A stretch of 64,000 nucleotides of DNA from assembly GCA_023078555.1 (NCBI GenBank), contig CM041200.1:6859361-6923360 (forward strand). Direction: 5' to 3'. Under the pieces are notes generated by a model. The model saw only the letters and a list, made by a program, of their open reading frames with translations, made no database searches and had not been told where the DNA came from. This DNA is from Ulva prolifera (Eukaryota > Chlorophyta > Ulvophyceae > Ulvales > Ulvaceae). Positions 56,801-64,000 of the stretch are shown piece after piece (the first letter of the stretch is position 1; every line of letters starts with the position of its first letter). A program made the translations under genes and the position numbers.

Positions 56801-58297
56801 GGTGGGAGCTCCTGGCCGAGTCGACACGCGCCCTCGAGGGCGCTGTCGTCGCCGCGGTGGCGAGCATTGCGCAGGTGCCGGTCACGCAGGATCCGTCTGG
56901 CGTGCTCGTTCAGATGAGCTCGGCAGTGCAGCAGATGTTGTTGCCGATTCGCCACGGCGGCCTTGGGCTGCGTATGACCCACCCAGTTGAGGCGAAAGCG
57001 GCGTTGCTCACCGGCGTCGCGGTGGCTCAACGGGTCGTTGCTGACGGCCCTGCCGTGTTCCAGCGGCTCGACGGGCCTGCCGCGCCGGCGATGCAGCGCG
57101 ACTGGGACTGCATCCGCGGCGTCTTGCCCGACGTCGAGGAGTGGGTCACGAAGGTCTCCGACAAGATCGACGGTGGCTCACCGGCGGACTTCTCCAGCAA
57201 AGGAGTGCGTCATGTTCTCTCATTTTTGCAGCATGTAGTGTCTAGGTCCATGGGTGACAAGGCCGGCAAGGCGTTCCTGGATGGCATGGACTTGAGCACA
57301 GAGGCAGGCAGGCTCGGTGCTGCTCGAGTGCGCAGTGCCCGCGGTGCCCCTGGCAGCGCCTTCTTGTCCGCCCTCCCTAGCCGGCGGCGGCTGTACACCA
57401 CCATCGGTAACCACTCCCTCACCACCATCCTCCGCCACCGCCTCGGTGAGCGAGTCAGCGGCCCCGTGGAGATGCCGCCATGCGATTGCTCTGGCGAGAG
57501 CGTCGGCCGCGGAGACCATGCTATGCTGTGTACCCAAAACAACAATGATATTTCGTCGCGCCATGATGATTTTGCTCTTGCAATGCGCCATCGTCATTCT
57601 TGTGCTTCGGTGACCACGAGCATAGAGCCGCCGTATGCCGGCGTGCATGGGGAGCACGGAGCAGGGGCCGTGGGGGAGCACCGAGCGGACATCCTCGCGA
57701 TCTTGCCGGGGGGGCGTCATGTCATGGTGGACGTGACGGTGACGCACCCGCTCGGGAAGAAAGCTTTGAGTAGGGGGTCGCACCGGGAGGATGCCTCAGC
57801 GGCAAAGGTCGCGGAGAAGCTCAAGCGGAATGATTGGGAGAAGTTTGCTGATAAGCCGCAGTATGAGTTTGTTCCGATTGCCGTTGAGTCCTATGGGAAG
57901 TTCGGGCCGCGGGCTGAGGAGTACATCAGGGAGTTGGGTGAGATTGCTGCGGCATCAGGCCGGGTCTCCAAGTCGGTGTTTGTGATGAATGCGTACAGGT
58001 TGCTTTCGTGTGTGTTGCGGAAGGGCAATGCGACAATGTATGCGCGCACACTGACGGCCGTCGCCCGGTCGTGCGGCAAGCATTTCACCCATGGCTTTGA
58101 TGTGCCGGTGGATGACTTTGTGGGTTGAGTGCTGTGGCCGTGGGGCGTTTGATGCATTTGTGGATGGTTGTTGTCTGGAATTTTTTTTGCTGTGATGCTT
58201 TCTTGTGGTTGCTGTTGTGGCAGCCGGTCGCTGGGTTGGCTTGATGTTGTTTGTTTGCTTTGCCATACAATGGCCAGATATGTGTAACTTATACTCC
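53864..58297 (+). mobile_element. Non-LTR retrotransposon (LINE) with restriction-like endonuclease, near full length
   Basis: 4.43 kb: 5' leader 53864-54318, one long frame 54319-58128, and a 3' UTR ending TGTGTAACTTATACTCC. It is flanked by the 10-bp duplication CTTCACAATG (53840-53849, partly repeated at 53855-53863, and 58298-58307). The 5' junction carries a small local duplication (TATGCCGCAC), typical of LINE 5' ends. It inserted into the RNase H region of the Tnt1-like element. Five shorter copies occur elsewhere in the window. Confidence 0.95.
54319..58128 (+). pseudogene. LINE polyprotein: RT plus restriction-like endonuclease, 3 stops
   Basis: 1,269 codons in one frame, broken by TGA 54979, TAG 55711 and TAG 56047. 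The first ~270 codons are Pro/Ala/Ser-rich and disordered. The RT region has NHKKGRAGGPSGWTFE, then LTVDMRNAFNEIHR, GVRQGDPLGPLLFALGFQ and the catalytic SYLDD (56407-56421). A CxC...H...C zinc motif (CDCSGESVGRGDHAMLC, 57481-57531) precedes the endonuclease: DILAILPGG, VMVDVTVTHP, a Lys-rich helix, then EFVPIAVESYGKFG, a PD-(D/E)XK fold. It ends at TGA 58126. All three stops can derive from CGA or CAG by C-to-T. Confidence 0.93.
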
Positions 58298-58744
58298 CTT
58301 CACAATGAAGCCTGTCGTTGATTTCCTTGTATACACACAACCAGCCCAATCAGAATCACAGAAACCATGCAATGCACATTCATGGCCTCCTAGTCTCAAG
58401 CTGTAGGAAGCAGTGCCATGCAGGTATAGCAGCACATCTTTCAGCCTAGCAAAGTTGCTGCATGTTGGCTGAGCAGTAAATCTGGCAAGGTAGGAGACAT
58501 CGAACGCAACATCTGGCCTGGTGTGGTTGGCAATGTGGAGAAGAGCTCCCACAATAGACTTGTACTGCGAAATGGCGGTTGGATCTGTGATTGTTTGGCC
58601 TGATGGGTCTTTATATACATTGACGATCATTGGGATTGACACTGGCCATGCATCTTGAAGATTGTGCTCATCAATCAGCTTTTCAATGTGGCGTTGCTGC
58701 TTTAAGTAGACGAGCTTCTGTTGGCGATTTCGTTGAATTGACAT
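58298..58744 (-). pseudogene. RT C-terminus and start of RNase H, Tnt1-like element
   Basis: The translation has QQKLVYLKQQRHIEKLIDEH, SIVGALLHIANHTRPDVAFD and HGFCDSDWAGCVYTRKSTTG, the region from the end of RT to the first RNase H Asp in Tnt1-like elements. The frame is cut by the LINE at GFIVKG. The upstream end joins directly to integrase sequence at the deletion near 58750-58790. Confidence 0.9.
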
Positions 58745-58763
58745 TTGCAGGAAGAACTTTGAC

Positions 58764-59105
58764 TCACCCAGATTCGACTCTTCTTTGACTCACCCAGAAT
58801 TTGGACTCTTCAGATCTGGCGATCGGGACGATGACTTTATAGCCACTGAAGTCATCAACGACCATCAGGTAGTAATTGGCACCACCTGCGGATGTTTCAA
58901 ATGGTCCTGCGATATCAGTGTGCAGACGCTCCAGCTTGGCAGATGCTCTGCGGTGTGTTGCGGGAAATGATTCTCTCTTCATCCTCCCTATTGCACACGG
59001 GTGCACACAGCAATTGACTTGAGCTGTTCATCAAACACACGAGCTGGGGGCAGGCCTTGCACAGTCTCTCCTCGGGACATCTTTGCCAAGGTGCTGTGGC
59101 ATGCA
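58764..59105 (-). pseudogene. Integrase N-terminal part, Tnt1-like element
   Basis: The reading STLAKMSRGETVQGLP, then CAIGRMKRESFP and LERLHTDIAGPFETSAGG (first catalytic Asp), and YYLMVVDDFSGYK. It breaks off after SEESKFW. A frameshift lies near 59000. The second Asp and the Glu of the catalytic triad are in the deleted part. Confidence 0.88.
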
Positions 59106-59383
59106 TGTTCAAATGCAAGCGCGAGTGGAAGCGTCATACCGTAAGTTAAGTTGGGCGAAATGTTAAGTATGTGCGCGGAGTACTTAGCACATGACGCCTG
59201 AGATCTTGGATCACACCTGCATGGTCAGTATCTGAGTCAGATACTTGAACCATGACCTCGTTCGACCTATACAGAGAGCTGGAATGTGTCTTCTCATTCG
59301 CGGGCTGGTGACTGCCACGTGTCACCCTGTGCGTGCATTCGCATTTGCACCTGCCTTGTGCGCTACGAGGCACTTTCACAACA
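59106..59383 (-). mobile_element. Solo TRIM LTR (inverted) in the Tnt1-like element
   Basis: 278 bp, the reverse complement of the LTRs at 46985-48202 with scattered substitutions. On the element's strand it is flanked by TGCAG and TGCAT, a 5-bp duplication with one mismatch. It separates the gag-pre-integrase motif (WHRRFGHA) from the rest of integrase. Confidence 0.9.
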
Positions 59384-60672
59384 CTGCATGGCCGAATCTG
59401 CGATGCCATATGATGGCATCATTCACATGGGATCCAGCGGCAGCCTGTATCACCTGATCTGAGATGATCGGCTCACACTGTACACAGTAGAGACGATTGA
59501 CTTTGTCGCCTCTCAAGAGCTGCTTGGAGCCATTGCAAAGAATAATCTTGTCTTTCTCGCCTATGTACGAGAGCCCTGCTTCATCAGCACGGCTGAGAGA
59601 TATCAGATTGTCTTGCAGCTTCGGAACAAGCAGCACATTCTTCAGCTCGACCTCTTCACCGCAATGATTGGTCAGCTTGACTGTGCCAACGGCTGAAACT
59701 TCCTCGGTCTGGTTGTTGGCTACAGTACATGTTGATTGCATGGCAGTAATGTCATGCAGGTACTCAGCTCGATTCACCATGTGATCGGTAGCTGCTGAAT
59801 CAAAGAGCCATCTGGACTCTTGTGAGGACGCAGCATTTGCAATGCAAACAAATGCGCTGGTGCTTGGAGGGCCAGATGCTTGATTAGCATTGGCACCAGA
59901 ACCTCTGCCACTGCCACGATGTCCACGGCCACGGCCTCGGCCACGGCCTCTGCCACGGCCTCTACCACGGCCTGCGCCTCGGCCAGCATTGGGATCATTG
60001 TCATAGGAAAGCTGATCATTCTTCAGTTTGAAGCACTGGAGAATCTGATGGCCTGGTCTGTGGCAATACTCACATTGAGGTCTCTGATCTGAGCTTATAT
60101 GATAAGCTCCGGACCGAGATGATGATGACGTGTCATGCAGCTTCTGATAGAAGGTGCCTCTGAGATTCTCAGTCACGTCATCAAATGAGGGCAGAGTGGG
60201 CCGAGCCGATGTGGCTTGAGCCCATGATGAGAAGTCAGATTCATCAAGAGCAGCTAGAAACGTGAGAACAAACTCGTTTTCCTTGTGCATCTGTGCTGAG
60301 ATCAATTCAGCACGTAAATGCTCTGCTCTGGTGATGAAGGTGTCGAGTGACTCATCAGCATTTTTTCCTGAAGCTGGCTTGAGCTCGAGATAAGGCTATC
60401 TTCCGAGCCGAACTGACACCGGAGAACTGCTTCTTCAGCACGTCCCATATGTCTTTGGGAGATGCTGTGGGGCTGACTTGATGTATTAAATCATCTCCGA
60501 CATTGCATGCAAGTGCAAGTCGAGCTGCGTTTTTATGAGCAACGTCACCAGCATCATTGGCAACGGCGGTCCAGCATTCAAGGCTTCTAAGCAGGATTTC
60601 CATCCGCTGAAACCAATGGACAGCATTGGCTTGAGTGAGCTCAATGCCAAGCTTGACATCTTTAAAATTCAT
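59384..60672 (-). pseudogene. Gag and protease of the Tnt1-like element
   Basis: Starts at ATG 60672. Gag has a UBN2-type core (NAVHWFQRMEILLRSLE, DIWDVLKKQFSG). A frameshift near 60360 is followed by an open frame with a CCHC knuckle (CEYCHRPGHQILQC), a Gly-Arg repeat (GRGRGRG, 59900-59985), the protease active site WLFDSAATDHMVN, and the gag-pre-integrase end AIIWHRRFGHA. Confidence 0.92.
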
Positions 60673-60716
60673 TTCGGATCTTTGAAACGCAGTGGATTCG
60701 TCAAAAGCCGATAGCC

Positions 60717-61109
60717 TGTCACGACATGTGGGTCGTTAGCAAGCACTCTGTGTTACATGAGAGACGGCGACATATTTATGCAATGAGTCTGAGGTCACAC
60801 GTGTCACGACATGTGGGTCGTTAGCAAGCACTCTGTGATGCTCACTAACAACAGGTACACTATATGCAGATCAATACCCCACAGTCATGACCACTAGCAC
60901 ATTGTTGCCTGTCGCTGGTTTGGCTTGGTGTTGTTTGTTTGCTTTGCCATACAATGGCCAAATATGTGTAACTTATTGCTAACTTATAGCACATTGTTGC
61001 TGCATGATATGCACTAGCCGCTACATTGACTCAGCACGAGTCAGCGCGAGTCAGCATGTCTACTCAGCGGGCGCTCAGCACTAGGCTAAACACACTTCTC
61101 TCGACAACA
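60717..61109 (-). repeat. 5' LTR of the Tnt1-like element with a LINE insertion
   Basis: In plus coordinates TGTCACGACATG...TCGACAACA. It is about 300 bp without the LINE fragment at 60908-60986 and its duplication. Next to it, on the gag side, GGCTATCGGC may be the primer-binding site. Confidence 0.88.
60908..60986 (+). mobile_element. 79-bp LINE 3' fragment in the Tnt1-like LTR
   Basis: Matches the LINE end from GCTGG-TTGGCTTG to TGTGTAACTTA, plus about 10 extra bases. Flanked by the 13-bp duplication TAGCACATTGTTG (60895-60907 and 60987-60999). The shortest LINE insertion in the window. Confidence 0.93.
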
Positions 61110-61407
61110 AGCACTCAAGTATATATATGACCAGATCCTCGAAGGAAGTAGTACACCTTTGGGTGGGCGCTTTTCCTGACATGGTATCGGTGAGAGTGGT
61201 CATAGAGAGGATCGTAACCTCCATAGACGCGGGTTCAAATCCGGGCAGCTGCACCCGGATACGCGTCCGCCTTCCAAGCTTTCGGATCCTAGTCAACGGT
61301 CCTTGAGTGAGGGGGGGTGTCATGATGAGTCATCAGCACTCAAGTACATATATGACCAGATCCTCAAAGGAAAGTAGTACACCTTCGGGTGGGCGCTTTT
61401 CCTGACA
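61110..61407 (+). mobile_element. TRIM 2: miniature LTR element with tRNA-like internal region
   Basis: 3' LTR 61318-61407 (90 bp, TGTCATGATGAG...TTTTCCTGACA); 5' LTR 61110-61181 lacks its first ~17 bp. The internal region of 136 bp starts with TGGTATCGGTGAGAG (primer-binding site) and ends with a purine tract (GAGTGAGGGGGGG). The duplication CGTCA is at 61408-61412 on the right and at 53128-53132 on the left, beyond the Tnt1-like element. No ORF. LTR ends and primer site resemble those of Copia A/B, which could be the helper family. Confidence 0.85.
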
Positions 61408-61513
61408 CGTCATCTCCGCGCGGTGTCGTTGAAGTTCTCATCGCCGCAGCGCAGACTGTTCAGCCAATAGTACATGACCACTTGACTTCTGCTGTGAGCC
61501 GCAGTGGATGGTT

Positions 61514-61532
61514 GGGGGGGGGGGGGGGGGGG
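61514..61532. repeat. Poly(G) run of 19
   Basis: A homopolymer of 19 G. Its length may be inaccurate in the assembly. Confidence 0.9.
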
Positions 61533-61882
61533 TCGGGGCCTTACACAGTTCCATGATGTTGTAATGTAGTTGTTGCCTGCAATTGGGACATCCTCTTAGA
61601 CAGAGCATCCAGAAGCAGGTTCTGCACTCATCAGGAGTGCACAATTGCCGAAGCTCGCAGCACAAAGAAGACCAGGGCTCACCTTGCGCTTTTTCTGTCA
61701 GGTCAGTTGTGTCAACATATGCTGATTTTGCCGCTGTCTCGAATACCATAGGCTGCTTGACTGGTCAAACATTCTGGTGGCTGCCTTGCACCCATCCTCA
61801 TGTGTCGAAACGGCCACGCACTGGCAGCCTTGTGTGAGTGCCACTGTTGATTGCGTACGAACCATCCTCTGTAGAAGCTTAC

Positions 61883-61927
61883 CTTGTATGACAGATCTGA
61901 CTTAAGCTGTCGCACAGGCTCCGACAT
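61883..61927 (-). CDS. Possible first exon of an unknown minus-strand gene fragment
   Basis: ATG at 61925-61927 opens MSEPVRQLKSDLSYK, ending in AAG followed by a good donor (GTAAGC). A possible next exon at about 61690-61755 reads PMVFETAAKSAYVDTTDLTE and ends at a GTGAGC donor. No family is recognised, and it may be a relic. The downstream continuation would run into the poly(G) tract. Confidence 0.25.
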
Positions 61928-62039
61928 GCTGAAATCGAAGCTTATCATTCAAGGGTGCACCTGTACGCATCAGCATACGTGATTGCAAGTGCTAGTCCAG
62001 AATCTGCTTTGGCAATCCTACTGAGGCATTGCCTGGGAT

Positions 62040-63700
62040 ACTTCGAGCATTCAACCTCACTCCACGCGGACGCGAGCATGTCCACTTCACACGGACTCGG
62101 AGCAGACATATCGACTCCACGTGGATGAGGGCAGCTTGAACGTAGACGGAGGCTAAGCAATTAACCTCACTCCACGTCAATGGCCCGGTAGGTGTAACTT
62201 GAGTTGACTCCACGTGGGCGCAAGCATGTCCAATTCACACAAGCTTGGAGGGGACATGTTCAGTGTATGCCGATTCGAGCATCTCCACTTCACATGGCTC
62301 AGAGCGGACATATTGATTCCACGTGGACGAGGGCAACTTGAATGAAGACGGAGGCTAAGCAATCAACCTCACTCCACGTGGACGAAATGTCCAATTCACA
62401 TGGACTTGGATGGGACATGTTCAATGCATGCGGATGAGAGCATCTCCACTTCACACGGCTCAGAGCGGACATATTGACTCCACGTGGATGAGGGCAGCTT
62501 GAATGAAGACGAAGGCTAAGCAAGCAGCCTCACTTCACGTGGACGCAAGCATGTTCAATTCACATGGACTTGGATGGGACATGTTCAATGCATATGTGTA
62601 ACTAGGATTGACTCCACGTGGACGCAAGCATATCTAATTTACACGAGCTTGGAGGGGGCATGTTCAGTGTATGCCGATTCGAGCCTCTCCACTTCACACG
62701 GCTCAGAGCGGACATATTGACTCCACGTGGACGAGGGCAACTTGAATGAAGACGGAGGCTAAGCAATCAACCTCACTCCACGCGGACGCGAGCATGTCCA
62801 CTTCACACGGACTCGGAGGGAACATGTTGACTCCACACGGACGAGGGCAACTTGAATGAAGACGAAGGCTAAGCAAGCAGCCTCACTCCACGTCAATGGC
62901 CCGGTATGTGTAACTTGGATTGACTCCACGTGGACGCAAGCATATCCAATTCACACGAGCTTGGAGGGGACATGTTCAGTGTATGCCGATTCGAGCAACT
63001 CCACTTCACACGGCCCAGAGCGGACATATTGACTCCACGTGGTCGAGGGCAACTTGAATGAAGACGGAGGCTAAGCAATCAACCTCACTCCACGCGGACG
63101 CGAGCATGTCCACTTCACACGGACTCGGAGGGAACATGTTGACTTTACACGGACGAGGGCAACTTGAATGAAGACGGAGGCTAAGCAATCAACCTCACTT
63201 CACGTGGACGCAAGCATGTCCAATTCACATGGACTTGGATGGGACATGTTCAATGCATGCGGATGAGAGCATCTCCACTTCACACGGCTCAGAGCGGACA
63301 TATTGACTCCACGTGGATGAGGGCAGCTTGAATGAAGACGAAGGCTAAGCAAGCAGCCTCACTTCACGTGGACGCAAGCATGTTCAATTCACATGGACTT
63401 GGATGGGACATGTTCAATGCATATGTGTAACTAGGATTGACTCCACGTGGACGCAAGCATATCTAATTCACACGAGCTTGGAGGGGGCATGTTCAGTGTA
63501 TGCCGATTCGAGCCTCTCCACTTCACACGGCTCAGAGCGGACATATTGACTCCACGTGGACGAGGGCAAGTTGAATGAAGACGGAGGCTAAGCAATCAAC
63601 CTCACTCCACGCGGACGCGAGCATGTCCACTTCACACGGACTCGGAGGGAACATGTTGACTCCACACGGACGAGACAACCTCACTTCACGTGGACGCAAG
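62040..63700. repeat. Complex minisatellite with a higher-order repeat of about 829 bp
   Basis: Built from short blocks such as TTGACTCCACGTGGACG, AAGCATGTCCAATTCACA, GGACATGTTCA and GGCTAAGCAATCAACCTCA in varying order. A stretch from about 62380 recurs at about 63209, giving a period of 829 bp (for example CAAGCAGCCTCACTTCACG at 62521 and 63350). Some units carry GTGTAACTT(G), which resembles the LINE 3' terminus. The repeated ORFs (starting MLSLRLHSSCP) follow from the repeat. Confidence 0.93.
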
Positions 63701-63705
63701 CATGT

Positions 63706-64000
63706 TGTCACGACATGTGGGTCGTTAGCAAGCACTCTGTATTACATGAGAGAGGGCGACATATTTATGCAATGAGTTTGATCACACCTGTCACGACATG
63801 TGGGTCGTTAGCAAGCACTCTGTGATGCTCACTAACTACAGCTACACTATATGCAGATCAATATCCCACAGTCATGACCACTAGCACACTGTTGCTGCAT
63901 GATATGCATTAGCCGCTACATTGACTCAGCACGAGTCAGCGCGAGTCAGCGCGAGTCAGCATGTCTACTCAGCGGGCGCTCAGCACTAGGCTAAACACAC
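63706..64000 (-). mobile_element. Third LTR of the Tnt1-like family, cut by the window end
   Basis: At least 295 bp in the same orientation as the LTRs at 53133 and 60717 (TGTCACGACATG...). It ends in GGCTAAACACAC at the window edge. It may be a solo LTR or the start of another element. It abuts the minisatellite directly. Confidence 0.88.

Larger units (their letters stand above)
53133..61109 (-). mobile_element. Tnt1-like Copia element, deleted and multiply interrupted
   Basis: Minus orientation: right (5') LTR 60717-61109, gag at 60672, protease, start of integrase, end of RT, RNase H ending at 53453, left (3') LTR 53133-53440. It contains a LINE (53864-58297), an inverted solo TRIM LTR (59106-59383) and a LINE fragment (60908-60986). 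Most of integrase and the RT core is deleted at about 58745-58790. It belongs to a different Copia lineage from A and B (DSAATDH protease; WHRRFGH integrase start). Confidence 0.93.

Noticed and set aside
61182-61255. A functional tRNA-Thr(CGU) gene
   Set aside because: The anticodon and T regions look right, but the acceptor stem does not pair and the sequence is the internal region of a TRIM.
62040-63700. CRISPR-like array
   Set aside because: Repeats are variable in length and order, adjacent units share no constant spacer structure, and the setting is a eukaryotic genome.
62299-63735. Family of about 60-75-residue ORFs starting MLSLRLHSSCP
   Set aside because: They recur with the minisatellite units and have no independent support.

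Overview
The window looks like nuclear DNA from a eukaryote, most likely a chlorophyte green alga. The reasons are these: intron-rich, GC-rich housekeeping genes with donors dominated by GTGCGC/GTGAGT and acceptors ending TGCAG; a cytosolic-type glutamyl-tRNA synthetase close to the plant form; Copia, DIRS-like and endonuclease-bearing non-LTR retroelements; and non-LTR elements whose 3' ends carry TGTAA, the green-algal poly(A) signal, instead of an A-tract. The species cannot be named from this sequence.

Host genes are confined to two places. At 141-9765 two genes lie head to tail on the minus strand: a complete 9-exon glutamyl-tRNA synthetase (141-4152) and, upstream of it, a large WD40-repeat protein (5572-9765, 5' end not found). 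At 25708-27413 a 3-exon plus-strand gene resembles the PD-(D/E)XK-type nucleases known from Crinkler-like proteins. No tRNA, rRNA or CRISPR locus was found.

Nearly everything else is layered transposable elements. 10841-14502 is a broken Ty3/gypsy element (minus) with a solo Copia LTR inside. 14503-21417 is a decayed Copia (copy A) whose 3' LTR carries an inverted solo LTR. 21418-32818 holds tandem repeats, two short retro-inserted fragments, two diverged copies of an unnamed repeat (R) with internal ~185-bp satellites, a pair of inverted repeats and the nuclease-like gene. 32819-39389 is a nearly intact Copia (copy B). 39390-53132 mixes a DIRS-like reverse transcriptase/RNase H element with two diverged copies of an undescribed element (called E here), LINE fragments, a three-LTR tandem TRIM and an 833-bp pure (TG)n tract. 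53133-61109 is a Tnt1-like Copia on the minus strand, split by a 4.4-kb LINE, an inverted solo TRIM LTR and a 79-bp LINE fragment; it sits inside the 5' LTR of a second TRIM (to 61407). 62040-63705 is a minisatellite with a higher-order repeat of about 829 bp, followed by another Tnt1-like LTR that runs off the window.

The order of events can be read from target-site duplications (TSDs). LINE copies have TSDs of 8-32 bp. Solo LTRs and TRIMs have 5-bp TSDs. The two full-length Copia copies have none, which suggests recombination between elements. In-frame stops in the Copia and LINE ORFs are mostly C-to-T or G-to-A changes, as expected from decay of methylated repeats.
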